DNA from: Omphiscola glabra
Taxonomy: Eukaryota; Mollusca; Gastropoda; Lymnaeidae
Reading direction: 5' to 3'
NCBI GenBank assembly: GCA_964017045.1
Contig: OZ024809.1
Span: forward strand, 11,228,307-11,292,306
DNA: 64,000 nucleotides
Below the pieces are notes generated by a model, which did not search any database, was not told the origin of the DNA, and saw only the letters and a program-made list of their open reading frames with translations. Below, piece after piece: positions 34,691-46,116 of the stretch. The translations under genes and the position numbers were made by a program. The stretch's first letter is position 1. Each line of letters opens with the position of its first letter.

Positions 34691-35035
34691 CAGCGACAGT
34701 CATGTTGGCAGGTCAATCCCTTGTCAGAGATGGTCATCATCATGCAGACAGGTCAATCCCTTGTCGGAGATGATCATCATTAGGCAGACAGTTCAATCCC
34801 TTGTCAGAGATGGCCATCATCACGCTGGCAGGTCAATCCCTTGTCAGAGATGGTCATCATCATCCTGGCAGGTCAATCTCTTGTCAGAGAAGGTCATCAT
34901 TAGGCAGAAAGGTCAATCCCTTGTCAGCGACGGTCATCATCATGCTGACAGGTCACTCCCTTGTCAGAGATAGTCATCATCATGCTGACAGGTCAATCCC
35001 TCGTCAGAGATGGTCATCATCAGGCTGACAGGTCT
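34691..35035. repeat. Minisatellite, 40-bp unit x ~8.6
   Basis: The unit is GGTCAATCCCTTGTCAGAGA followed by TGGTCATCATCATGCTGACA, with several TTAGGCAGA and CACGCTGGC variants. Confidence 0.95.
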
Positions 35036-35277
35036 AAAGAGGTTATAGTATTATTTCATTACATTTTTAAAGTTATTTAGTCTCGATTCAGAAGTCCGAT
35101 AAACGTCACCTTTATAAAGGAGAGTGAAGAGACTTCGCGTAGGTTTTCCTGCTTATAACTTAAGGAAAAGTTCACTGCTAGGAGACTTTGCCACAGCGGC
35201 TTCATTTATAGTTTAAAAGTATCTAATCTCTTTATACGGTATTTATAGTTTCATTTATGTATTTTTTGGGTCTTTCA
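35036..35277. other. Unassigned spacer
   Basis: No supported feature. Confidence 0.45.
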
Positions 35278-35768
35278 CGTAGTGCGAGTGTGTAAGCAGT
35301 GCGGGTGTGTAAGCAGTGCGGGTGTATAAGCAGTGCGGGTGTATAAGCAGTGCGGGTGTGTAAGCAGTGCGGGTATGTAAGCAGTGCGGGTGTATAAGCA
35401 GTGCGGGTGTATAAGCAGTGCGGGTGTGTAAGCAGTGCGGGTGTATAAGCAGTGCGGGTGTATAAGCAGTGCGGGTGTGTAAGCAGTGCGGGTGTATAAG
35501 CAGTGCGGGTGTATAAGCAGTGCGGGTGCGTAAGCAGTGCGGATGCGTAAGCAGTGCGATTGCGTAAGCAGTGCGGGTGTGTCAGCAGTGCGGGTGTGTA
35601 AGCAGTGCGGGTGTGTAAGCAGTGCGGGTGCGTAAGCAGTGCGGGTGTGTAAGCAGTGCGGGTGCGTAAGCAATGCGGGTGTGTAAGCATTGCGGTTGTG
35701 TAAGCAGTGCGGGTGTGTAAGCATTGCGGCTGTGTAAGCAGTGCGGGTGCGTAAGCATTGCGGTTGTG
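35278..35768. repeat. Minisatellite, 17-bp unit x ~29
   Basis: The unit is GTGCGGGTGTGTAAGCA, with TGTATAAG and TGCGTAAG variants. The two-TGTATAAG, one-TGTGTAAG pattern repeats every three units (51 bp) in the left half. Minus frames (THPHCLYTRTAY) are artefacts. Confidence 0.95.
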
Positions 35769-36113
35769 TAAGTCACTTTTAGAAACTATTTGACGCTGTT
35801 GAATGTGTGAATGTTGATTAAAAAGCTAAGTCACCTCTCAGTTCAGAGTTCACTATTGCCAGAAATATTTGCAATTTCAGTGAAATCAATTCACATTGGC
35901 TGGGAAATTATGTTTATGTTATTAAAACCAAACTGAATAAAATATGCTTTCATATCTGAATGAAGCCCGCTCATCAGCGATATTGGCCAGCATCCAAAGC
36001 CCATCTGATCTAAAGAAGAAAATGGTGGGCAGGAGGGTATGTTACATCGTGTGGCGTTAATCTCATGGTGTCACTCTCCTTCTTTTTCAAACTTCCCATG
36101 GTCCTCCCTGAGT
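35769..36113. other. Unassigned spacer
   Basis: No gene or repeat is supported. Confidence 0.45.
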
Positions 36114-36345
36114 GTGCCTGGCGACACCCTGGTCTAGTGACACCCTGGCCTGGTGACACCCTGGCCTGGTGACACCCTGGCGACACCCTGGTCTGGTGAC
36201 ACCCTGGTCTGGTAGCACCCTGTTCTAGTGGCGACCTGCGGTGGTGGAGCCCTGCTCAGGCGAAAACATCCCGTCTGGCGACATACCGCTCTGGTCGCAA
36301 CCTCCTAGGTTGGCAACCGGATCTAGTGGCGCCCTGATCTCGTGG
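36114..36345. repeat. Degenerate repeat, ~16-bp unit x ~14
   Basis: GGCCTGGTGACACCCT-like units with increasing decay to the right. Confidence 0.85.
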
Positions 36346-36586
36346 CATATCCTCTAATTTACATGATACAGGACATTATAAGCTCCAGCGAGATAAAGAT
36401 TTTGTGGATACGATGGTTTAAGCCACCAAATCATCTGAGAAGAACTAAGTGTCTAGGATCAAACTAAGACTTAATCCTGGTTATTATCCGCGCTTTTAAG
36501 AAGAAATCGTCTACCGTATACAAAACAAAATATGGAAGTTCAGTTTCAAAATAAATGGTGGGATTTAACGGAAATTCTGTTTAAAC

Positions 36587-36791
36587 ACGACCTATATCAT
36601 GTAAATTAAAGGATTTGCCACTACGTCCAGTGACAAGTAAGTTAAAGGATTTGCCCCTAAGTCCTATATCATGTAAGTTTAAGGATTAGCCCTTACGTGC
36701 CATATCACGTAAAATAATGGATTTGCCACTACGTCGTATAAAATGTAAATTACAGGAATTGCCACTATGTGCTAAATCGTGTAAAATAAAG
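36587..36791. repeat. Degenerate minisatellite, ~40-60-bp unit x ~5
   Basis: Units contain GTAAATTAAAGGATTTGCC followed by ACTACGT, with spacer length differences. Confidence 0.8.
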
Positions 36792-36966
36792 ACCAACAAT
36801 GAGACCACTCAACTGCCAACAATGAGACTAATATGTCAACAATGAGACCACTCAACTGCCAACAATGAGACCACTCAACTGCCAACAATGAGACCACTCA
36901 ACTGCCAACAATGAGACCACTCAACTGCCAACAATGAGACCACTCAACTGCCAACAATGAGACCAC
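36792..36966. repeat. Minisatellite, 23-bp unit x ~7.5
   Basis: The unit core is CAACAATGAGACCACTCA plus ACTGC; five successive copies are identical. Confidence 0.95.
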
Positions 36967-37167
36967 GATATTTCGTCTTTCTAGTGCGGTTGGGGGTGGG
37001 GGTGGGGGAAAGGTGAGGGAGAAGGGGCAACGTAACCTCAAAACTAACACCTAAGGTTTCGATAAATTTTTTTGTAGACCCAATAAATCTAATCTCCTGG
37101 CGCGATACACATAGAAACATACACACAAACAAAAACATACATCAGTATTTGAAGTAATGAGAACACC

Positions 37168-37466
37168 CGTATCCGTAAATTTGATCGAAAGAAATTTCGT
37201 CGACGGAATATTGATCGACGGAAATTTGATCGAACGGAAATTTGGTCGAATCGTTTTTTTAGTTTATAAGTTGAAATTTTGCGTCAAATTTCTTTTTGAA
37301 CGCATTATTTTGTTTTACTATATAGTATAGTGCGTTCAAAAAGAAATTTGACGAACATTTTAACGTCTGAACTGAAAAAAAGATTCGACCAAATTTCCGT
37401 TCGATCAAATTACCGTCGATCAATTTTCCGTCGACGAAATTTCTTTCGATCAAATTTCCGGTAACC
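37168..37466. mobile_element. MULE-like fold-back element, 299 bp, 9-bp target duplication
   Basis: Long inverted arms, built of GATCGAAAGAAATTTCGTCG, CGACGGAAATT and GATCGAACGGAAATTTGG on the left and their complements on the right, meet around a TATAGTATA centre. Inner arms are AAATTTCTTTTTGAACGC and its complement. GAGAACACC occurs at 37159-37167 and 37467-37475. A 9-bp duplication with long inverted repeats suggests the Mutator-like superfamily; there is no transposase. Confidence 0.85.
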
Positions 37467-37478
37467 GAGAACACCATG

Positions 37479-37578
37479 TCAGTCACACGCGTACAATAGT
37501 ACTTGAATTGATCATCACACACTTCTTCAGTCACACGCGTACAATAGTACTTGAATTGATCATCACACACTTCTACAG
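37479..37578. repeat. 48-bp direct duplication
   Basis: Two near-identical copies of a segment starting AGTCACACGCGTACAATAGT lie immediately right of the fold-back element. Confidence 0.93.
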
Positions 37579-37815
37579 TTACATACATCACTGATTGGAG
37601 TCATCACAACACACACCAGTTCCCCGTTCCCTCGTTCGTGTAATTTAACTGCATCTTATCTTCATTCTTGCACAGGCAAACCAAATTCCTCACACACTCC
37701 ATTCCCTCACACACTGCATTAAAGTTCTATAACATAATCAGTTATTATAGTTCACACACAGCCATAGACTAAAGCACCACCTATTGATTGGAGTACAGAT
37801 AAGGGAAGACTTTTC

Positions 37816-38120
37816 GTGTGAACTTCAGACTATTCGGTGGTCTACAATGGGAACTTCAATCTGTTTGGCATACAATGTGAAATACAGACTATTTGGTATA
37901 CAATGTGAAGTACAGAATATTTGGTATACAGTGTGAAGTACATATTATTTGCTATACAATGTGAAGTACATACTATTCGGTATACAGTGTGAAGTACATA
38001 CTATTTGGTATACAATGTGAAGTACAGACTATTTGGTATACAGTGTGAAGTGCAGACTCTTTGGTATATACAATGTGAATTACAGACTATTTGGTACACA
38101 GTGTGAAGTACGTACTATTT
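37816..38120. repeat. Minisatellite, ~28-bp unit x ~10
   Basis: The unit contains TATACAGTGTGAAGTACA then TACTATTTGG, with outer copies more divergent. Confidence 0.93.
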
Positions 38121-38279
38121 ACCAAATTATACAATGGGAACTTCGGACTGTTAGGTTATATTTGTGCTCAAATTCGATTACATAACCAGAATCAACATGC
38201 GATTAATTCTCATGATCCGAAATATTGCCATTTAATCTTCACGACAAGACTCGCACTTAACATAACAACTGCTAGCAAA

Positions 38280-38762
38280 CCTAGCAATAAGCATTTTACC
38301 ACAATTAGCCATAAGCACTCTACCACACTTAGCCATAATCACTTTACCACACTTAGCCATAATCACTTTACCACACTTAGCCATAATCACTTTACCACAC
38401 TTAGCCATGTGCATTTTACAACGCATATCAATGTGCAATCACTAAACCAAACCATTTGCACTTTACTACATTTATTCATAAGCACTTCACCACACCAAGC
38501 CATATCCACTTTACCACACCTAGACATAAGCACTTGACCGCACCTGGACATAAGCACTTGACCGCACCTGGACATAAGCACTTGACCGCACCTGGACATA
38601 AGCACTTGACCGCACCTGGACATAAGCACTTGACCGCACCTGGACATAAGCACTTGACCGCACCTGGACATAAGCACTTGACCGCACCTGGACATAAGCA
38701 CTTGACCGCACCTGGACATAAGCACTTGACCGCACCTGGACATAAGCACTTGACCGCACCGA
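38280..38762. repeat. Minisatellite, 24-bp unit x ~17 in two sub-arrays
   Basis: The left sub-array (to about 38415) has CATAATCACTTTACCACACT and the right (from about 38480) has CATAAGCACTTGACCGCA plus CCTGGA, ten copies identical by eye. A degraded stretch joins them. They are clearly one family, with the right half recently homogenised. Confidence 0.95.
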
Positions 38763-39396
38763 GACCATTAAAAAAATATTGTGCCTTTACCACGCATATC
38801 ATATATGACCTAGCCATACTCATCAGCAATTTGACTTTACAATAGTACCCTGATCATCCCAACATAACTAACCACACGTGGCCATCTCCGCTGAAACCGA
38901 AACAACATCTTTAACCACACGCACCACACGCAAACACACGCTCCTACCTGTACGCATCATGATTCCGTATCCAATTGCGAAACTACGTCACACGCCGACA
39001 CACACACGGGATAAATCAATTTTTTAAAATCCGTTACAAATTATTCCTCTTCCTGTTACTGACCCAGCGAAATTTCAGGTTTGAATGATTCCTCCCCCTT
39101 TTGTGCATTTCCTGTATCTGAATAAGTCAAAGCCGATCAACCGTGAAGTTCATAGCAGTTGTTTTTTTCTCCATGACACAATCTCAAATCCAATAACTTT
39201 TTTTTTTTTTTTTAAATAATGAGTTTACATGACTAACTTTAGGAAATTCCCCCCGAAATAGCTGGCATGCGTCTGCCCAGCATGCACGAAAAGCCCGCAC
39301 TCTCCACCACTCTACTTCGTAGCCCGACGGATGGGGGTTTTGTCGCTCGCGCGCTCGCATACGGGCGAGTGCTGAGTCGAGCTAACTAGATTCGAT
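38763..39396. other. Unassigned spacer
   Basis: No gene is supported. A T-run lies near 39200 and the GC content rises toward 39350. Confidence 0.5.
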
Positions 39397-39402
39397 AAAG
39401 AG

Positions 39403-39439
<37 letters not shown>

Positions 39440-39446
39440 AAGAGAG
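39397..39446. repeat. (GA)n microsatellite
   Basis: Near-perfect GA run of about 50 bp. Confidence 0.95.
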
Positions 39447-39776
39447 AAGGGGAAGCCTGGGGTTCTGAGGAATTAATTTCCATTCGGTGCAGACGACTAA
39501 AGGAAATAGCGTCATTTCTGCTCAGAAGCACCAGCCGACCACCCCATCCCCAACCTCCTAACACCACCCCCCCCCCCCCCTCAGCGCGAAGGGTCTGATA
39601 GATCAAGTGAGGATAGTAGGATACGTGTGGGCAAAGGGATAGGGGAGAAGGGCGTAGCCCCGAAGGCGGGAAGGGTGGGCATGCCATGGGCGGACATTCG
39701 GTCAGGGTCGCATGATGTCAAGTCCGGCTCGTCAGCCATTCAGATAAAATACTATTTAACCGGCTTTTTTTTTTTT
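39447..39776. other. Unassigned, with poly-C and poly-T
   Basis: A C-run lies near 39568 and a T-run near 39766. No gene is supported. Confidence 0.5.
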
Positions 39777-40145
39777 ACTGGGGAGGGAGGAGTGGTGAGC
39801 TTTTGGGAGGCGGTGAGAGGATAGTGGTGAGGTTTTGGGAGGTGGTGAGAGGATAGTGGTGAGGTTTTGGAGAGGGTGATGGTGTGGTGGCGGCGAAGTG
39901 TGAGAGGTAGTGAGGTGTTGGGGTAGTGAGGTGCGGGTGGTGGGAAGATGGTGGTAGTTAGGCGTGGGGTGGTGTGGACAGGGTGGTGGTGAGGTGTGTG
40001 ATGGTGGGGAGAGAGAGGTGGTGCTGATGTGCGCGGTGGTGGTGAGAAGGCTGTTTTGAAGTATGGGTAGTTGGGAAGAGGGTGCTGGTGAGGTGTGCGT
40101 GTGGGGAGAGGGTGGTGGTGAGTGAGGTGTGGGGAGGTCGAGAGA
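39777..40145. repeat. Degenerate G/T-rich repeat
   Basis: GGTGAGGTGTGGGG and GGTGGTGAGGTTTTGGGA-like units with variable spacing. The complementary strand reads proline/histidine-rich, which is compositional. Confidence 0.8.
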
Positions 40146-40482
40146 GTGCGGGGCTTCAGAAAAGGTAGTGGGGAAAATATCAGAATCAAAACTGAACAGC
40201 TTTCCTATATCATTTAATTGTTAAAAATTGAGTTTGAGCAAAAGCCAAATGTTTTATCATTAAATTTGAGATGTTTAAAGCATTGTGAATTTGCTTCATG
40301 CGAGATGGTGACAGTGTAAAGGTGCGTTCACCCTGCGGTCTCATTGCAGCCACAAAGCCCAATGGTAAAATCCATGTGGAAACTCCGTGCCACAGATGTC
40401 CCACGCAGGGGTACACACTGAGCAGGCACAAACTATATGATGCAGAACTTTTTGGCTGTGTTTTTGTTTATATGTCCTAGAG
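40146..40482. other. Unassigned, includes an unrecognised 60-codon open frame
   Basis: The plus-strand frame at 40298-40480 contains HRCPTQGYTLSRHKLYDAEL. I do not recognise it. It ends just before a hAT-like terminus and could be transposon-derived. Confidence 0.35.
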
Positions 40483-40545
40483 CAACGGTCGGCAACCTGC
40501 GGCCGCATGCGGTTATTTTTATGAAGAAATTTGGCTTTTATTTAT
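40483..40545 (+). mobile_element. Orphan hAT-like left terminus
   Basis: CAACGGTCGGCAACCTGCGG is close to a common animal hAT MITE left end. The element runs into a TA microsatellite and the next array, and I see no right terminus. Confidence 0.55.
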
Positions 40546-40567
40546 AAATATATATATATATATATAT

Positions 40568-41105
40568 TTAACTATAATGCCTGATAGTGTGACCTTAAAG
40601 CCTGCATGCTGTGACCGCAAAGTCATATAATGTGCCCATAATGCCGGATAATGTGGCCGTAGTGCCTGATTTTGTGACAGTAATGCCTGAAAGTGTGACC
40701 TTAATGCCCTTGTATTGTGACCGTTATACCAGATACTTTGACCGCAATGTCATATAATGTGGTCGTAATGACGGAAAGCCGGATAATGTGACAGTTATGT
40801 CTGATAGTATGACCGTACTGCAGGATAATGTGACAGTTATGTCTGATAGTATGACCGTACTACCGGATAATGTGACAGTTATGTCTGATAGAATGCACCG
40901 TAATGTCGAATATTGTGACAGTTATGCCTGATAGTATGGCCGCAATGCCTGATATTGTGACCGTTATGCCTGATAGTATGGCCGCAATGCCTGATATTGT
41001 GACAGTTATGCCTGATAGTATGGCCGCAATGCCTGATATTGTGACCGTTATGCCTGATAGTATGACCGCAATGCCTGATATTGTGACCGTAATGCCTGAT
41101 AAACC
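40568..41105. repeat. Minisatellite, ~21-bp unit, 42-bp dimers at right
   Basis: The unit is GCCTGATATTGTGACCGT and alternates with GCCTGATAGTATGGCCGC. The left half is degenerate, while the right half (40910-41105) is a clean dimer array. Confidence 0.93.
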
Positions 41106-41727
41106 TCAATCGATGGAGAGAAAGTTCCCGCCTGCCAAAACAATCAATAAAAAGCCATTTAAAACTGATCGGTTACTCACTGCCGGGGACTTCTGACGTC
41201 ACTTACTCATTGCCAGGGACTTCTACGCCGGATTCTAGCCAAATGACGTCACTGACTCATTTCATAGATTTGAATCTCATACCTGACATCAAAGACTGAC
41301 TTCAGGGACAGACGTCACACGATGACGACAGAATGATGCGACGGACTGGCGTGACTGTCAACACAGACTGACACAGAAGCAAGACAGTTACGAGGTCACG
41401 TCCTTTGGGACCAGCCATCCTCTGAGAGCGTTGTCCGCAACAAGACAACGATCTCCGTGTTCCGTTAACGCTGCACTGCAGACAGCCATCTCCCACCTCT
41501 TGATCAGGTGTGGAATTCAATTTGCGGGACATCCGGATGCCAGGGGCGCTGCCGAGACGGCAGGGTGGGTGGGTGGGCGATGGGGGGGGGACGGCAACGT
41601 CAGGCTGAGTTTGAACAATCAAGGGCGGGGCACATTTTATGTAACGTAACACTAATCTGTTACGGATAAATACAGTCCAATCACCACCGTGGATATCCGA
41701 CAAAACATATAACGTAAGTTTTGAAAA
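41106..41727. other. Unassigned, with a small GGGACTTCT repeat
   Basis: TCACTGCCGGGGACTTCTG recurs roughly three times at about 41175-41250. No gene is supported in 41302-41703 despite opposing open frames. Confidence 0.5.
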
Positions 41728-42053
41728 CTGAATATTGTCTTAAACTATGAATGAACTGATCGCCATGTTGGGTCCCTGAACATTGTCTTAAACTATGAAT
41801 GAACTGATCGCCATGTTGGGTCCCTGAACATTGTCTTAAACTATGAATGAACTGATTGCCATGAGGGGTCCCTGAACAACTGTGAATGAACTGATTGCCA
41901 TGTTGGGTCCCTGAACATTGTCTTAAACTATGAATGAACTGATTGCCATGTTGGGTCCCTGAACATTGTCTTAAACTATGAATGAACTGATCGCCATGAT
42001 GGGTCCCTGAACATTGTCTTAAACTAAGAATGAACTAATCGCCATAATGGGTC
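41728..42053. repeat. Minisatellite, 48-bp unit x ~6.8
   Basis: The unit contains ACTATGAATGAACTGATCGC followed by CATGTTGGGTCCCTGAAC; one unit has lost about 10 bp. Confidence 0.95.
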
Positions 42054-42171
42054 ACATGTTGCTCCCATTCACGGTTCATAAGTATTCATCAAAAGGAAAT
42101 ATTTTTATCAGCTTCCGAGTCCTATTGTCACATGATTGCTTGAATCGTTAATGTTTTGAGAGATTATGATC

Positions 42172-42388
42172 CAGTGGCGGAGGAAGGGGGTGGGGGCGAT
42201 TCACCGCGGGTGGGGGCGATTCACCGCGGATGGCCTTTTTTTTTTACACGAGGGTGCGGGGATTTTCGGCCAACTGCAAAGTTTCTTTTCGTAGAAGTGG
42301 ATGTTAGGGGGTTGGGGGGGGGGGGGCAGAGAGTAGCGGAAAAATATTTGTCCCGCCCCGGACGGCACTAACCCTAGCTGCGCCACTG
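42172..42388 (+). mobile_element. hAT-like MITE (CAGTGGCGGAGG), 217 bp
   Basis: The left end is CAGTGGCG and the right end is CGCCACTG. Flanks TTATGATC and ATACGATC are a decayed 8-bp duplication. GGTGGGGGCGATTCACCGCG is duplicated inside, and a T-run and a G-run interrupt it. Confidence 0.75.
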
Positions 42389-42560
42389 ATACGATCTCAG
42401 TTGTAAACTAACGAGAGTTTGTATGGGGCACGTTGTTGACGGTTTGAGAGTACGTGGCCTCAATCATGCACTGGCGTGAGCTTGTAATCAGTCTCAGAGA
42501 TCAGAGCCATAGACGGGCCAACCAAGGCGTGCTTGACGTAATGAGCGTTGCGTAACTTTG

Positions 42561-42850
42561 AGATAGAGATATAGAGAGGGGGATAAAACAAGAGAGAGAG
42601 GGGGGAGGGGGAGAAGAGAGAGAAGGGGAGAAGAGAGAGAAGGGGAGAAGAGGGAGATGGGGAGAGACGGGAAAGTGAGGGGGAGAAGGGATAGAGAGAA
42701 GAGTGAGAAAGAGAGAGAAGTGGGAACGAGTATTATAGAGATACCTAACAGGAGAAAGAGAGAGATATTTATATAAAGGAAAAGTATAGATGTAACTAAG
42801 AGAAAGAGAGATAAAGAAGAGAAAGAGAGAGCAAAGGAAGAGAAGGGGAA
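42561..42850. repeat. Purine-rich (GA/GGGGA) tract
   Basis: Irregular GAGAGAAGGGGAGAA repeats with AT-richer breaks. Confidence 0.88.
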
Positions 42851-42957
42851 AACATCAAAATAAAATAAATATAATAGACGGGGTAAGGACGGGCGAGTGA
42901 CGAGCTTACAGATTCTTTAATAGCTTTGTAGATACGTACCGGTAGGTAGATTGAGTG

Positions 42958-43352
42958 ATGCCAGCCATCGTTCGCACACGAGGCCAACCATCGTAAGCAC
43001 AAGAGGCCAACCATCGTAAGCAACAGAGGCCATCGTAAGCAGAAGAGGCCAACCATCGTAAGCAACAGAGGCCAACCATCATAAGCACAAGAGGCCAGCC
43101 ATCGTAAGCAGAAGAGGCCAACCATCGTAGGCACAAGAGGCCAACCATCGTAAGCAGAAGAGGCCAATCATCGTAAGCAGAAGAGGCCAACCATCGTAAG
43201 CAACAGAGGTCAACCATCATAAGCACAAGAGGCCAGCCATCGTAAGCAGAAGAGGCCAACGATCGTAGGCACAAGAGGCCAACCATCGTAAGCAGAAAAG
43301 GCCAACCATCGTAAGCAGAAGAGGCCAACCATCGTAAGCACACGACGACATA
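42958..43352. repeat. Minisatellite, 23-bp unit x ~17
   Basis: The unit contains CAACCATCGTAAGCAGAAGA plus GGC. Variants with CACAAGAGG and CAACAGAGG recur in the same order about 140 bp apart, indicating block duplication. Confidence 0.95.
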
Positions 43353-43370
43353 CATCGTCGCTAACACCAC

Positions 43371-43832
43371 ACATCATACACATAGACCATCAGACTAACC
43401 AAACATCACACACAACAACGATCACACATATCAACCATCACAAACAAACCATCACACAACAACCATCACACACCAACCATCACACACCAACCATCACACA
43501 CCAACCCTCACACGCACCAACCATCACACACAAAAACTATCACACACACCAACCATCACACAGCAACCATCATAAACAGCAACAATCACACACACCAACC
43601 ATCACACACACACCAACCACCACAAACACACCAACCATCACAAACAGCAACCATCACACATACCAACCACCACATACACACCAACCATCACACACACCAA
43701 CCATCACACACACACCAACCACCACAAACACACCAACCATCACAAACAGCAACCATCACACACACCAACCACCACACATACACCAACCATCACACACACC
43801 AACCACCACACACACATCACACACAACAACCA
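43371..43832. repeat. CA-rich minisatellite, ~16-20-bp unit
   Basis: CAACCATCACACA units with CACAAACA variants. A block of about 115 bp appears twice (about 43590-43700 and 43700-43800). Confidence 0.92.
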
Positions 43833-44190
43833 TGTAAAGAGCTAATGTAAAGAGCTAATTTAAAGATCTAATGTAAAGCGCTAATTTAAAGATCTAATGT
43901 AAAGATCTAATGTAAAAATATAATGTAAAGATCTAATGTTAAGATCAAATGTAAAGATCAAATGTAAAGATCCAATAAAAAGATGTAATATAAAGATCTA
44001 ATGTACAGATCTAATGTAAAGATCTATGTGAAGATCTAATGTAGAGAGCTCATGTAAAAGATTTAATGTAACGATCTAATGTAAAGATCTAGTGTGAAGA
44101 TTTATTGTAAAGATCTAATGTAAAGATCTAATGTTAAGATATAATGAAAAGATCTAATGTAATAATCTAATGTTAAGATCTACAGTATGA
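43833..44190. repeat. 13-bp minisatellite x ~27
   Basis: The unit is AAAGATCTAATGT with many single-base variants. It directly abuts the previous array. Confidence 0.94.
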
Positions 44191-44359
44191 ATTGTTTAGA
44201 AATACGGTGAGTGGGTTTTCCTTGTGAAGATATACATAATTCCGATACTGCTAAGGATCGAGTTGTCATGAACCAGGGTCAAGGCCACCTATTGACGATA
44301 CTGCATATGTGGTAATAAAGTCATATCGTGACGTCAGAGACCACGCGCAATTAAAACCT

Positions 44360-44730
44360 GGAACTGTAGTACAGTAAAGTAGAGCCACTGTCAAGGACAC
44401 ACTGGTCTTGAGCTTTGAGACCGGAATGTTAGAACAGTAGGGTAGAGCCACTCTCAAGGACACACTGGTCGTGAGCTTTCAGACCGGAATGTTAGAACAG
44501 TAGGGTAGAGCCACTCTCAAGGACACACTGGCCGTGAGCTTTGAGACCGGAATGTTAGAACAGTAGGGTAGAGCCACTCTCAAGGACACACTGGCCGTGA
44601 GCTTTCAGACCGGAATGGTAGAAGAGTAGGGTAGAGTCACTGTCAAGGACAAACTGATCTTAAGCTTTGAGACCGGAATGGTAGAACAGTAGGGTAAAGC
44701 CACTGTCAAGGACACACTGGTCGTGAGTGA
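44360..44730. repeat. Minisatellite, ~63-bp unit x ~6
   Basis: Units contain GAATGTTAGAACAGTAGG, then AGAGCCACTCTCAAGGACAC, then GTGAGCTTTGAGACC. Confidence 0.95.
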
Positions 44731-45020
44731 CTTATGGAAATCACCCAAACACCAGGTTCGGTTTATGCCCGCATCAGTTTCAAAGTGCCTCGAACTGTGT
44801 GTTTGTGGGGGGGGGGGGGGGGTGGACGGAGCCATCGTCAACTGTATAGACGCCTGGAGACATCAAGCCGAATGTAGGTCAAGTAGTAGCTGATTCTTGT
44901 GGAGAATCGTGTGGCTAGATGAAATCACGTAGCCAATAAGTTAAATATGCGGCACAAAAAGAAAAGTTACGGCAATTAAACAGGTGCAATCACTCCAGAA
45001 ACTCAATTATAGTTTTAAAT
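44731..45020. other. Spacer with long poly-G
   Basis: A G-run of about 16 bases lies at about 44806-44822. Nothing else is recognised. Confidence 0.5.
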
Positions 45021-46009
45021 AGTCAGAACAACCATTGTTACATCAGCCCACTAGTCATAACAATCATTGTTACATCAGCCCAATAGTCATAACAATCATT
45101 GTTACATCAGCCCAATAGTCATAACAATCATTGTTACGTCAGCCCAATAGTCATAACAATCATTGTTACATCAGCCCAATAGTCATAACAATCATTGTTA
45201 CGTCAGCCCAATAGTCATAACAATCATTGTTACGTCAGCCCAATAGTCATAACAATCATTGTTACATCAGCCCACTAGTCATAACAATCATTGTTACATC
45301 AGCCCAATAGTCATAACAATCATTGTTACATCAGCCCAATAGTCATAACAATCATTGTTACGTCAGCCCAATAGTCATAACAACCATTGTTACGTCAGCC
45401 CACTAGTCATAACAACCATTGTTACGTCAGCCCACTAGTCATAACAACCATTGTTACGTCAGCCCACTAGTCATAACAACCATTGTTACGTCAGCCCACT
45501 AGTCATAACAATCATTGTTACGTCAGCCCACTAGTCATAACAATCATTGTTACGTCAGCCCACTAGTCATAACAACCATTGTTACGTCAGCCCAATAGTC
45601 ATAACAATCATTGTTACATCAGCCCAATAGTCATAACAATCATTGTTACGTCAGCCCAATAGTCATAACAATCATTGTTACGTCAGCCCAATAGTCATAA
45701 CAATCATTGTTACATCAGCCCACTAGTCATAACAATCATTGTTACATCAGCCCAATAGTCATAACAATCATTGTTACATCAGCCCAATAGTCATAACAAT
45801 CATTGTTACGTCAGCCCAATAGTCATAACAACCATTGTTACGTCAGCCCACTAGTCATAACAACCATTGTTACGTCAGCCCACTAGTCATAACAACCATT
45901 GTTACGTCAGCCCACTAGTCATAACAATCATTGTTACGTCAGCCCACTAGTCATAACAATCATTGTTACGTCAGCCCAATAGTCATAACAATCATTGTTA
46001 CGTCAGCCC
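45021..46009. repeat. 32-bp minisatellite x ~31 with higher-order repeat
   Basis: The unit contains CATAACAATCATTGTTAC then RTCAGCCCAMTAGT. Three variable positions allow units to be typed. Units 5-11 and 19-25 have the same order of types, so a block of about 14 units (448 bp) was duplicated. AACAATNATTGTT is a perfect inverted repeat in each unit. Confidence 0.97.
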
Positions 46010-46116
46010 TTAATGTTTCATTGCTCAGAGAAAACAATGGGGTGGAGGGAATATGGTGGGGTTTTTTTTGTGTGCACGGGATTAATAGATGAAAGCAGAC
46101 CGGTTTACCCTTACGG

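Noticed and set aside
33615..35035. CRISPR-like arrays (40-bp direct repeats)
   Set aside because: Repeats are head-to-tail with no unique spacers, no leader and no cas genes, and the genome is eukaryotic.
39752..40189. Proline/histidine-rich minus-strand ORF
   Set aside because: Pure consequence of the G/T-rich degenerate repeat.
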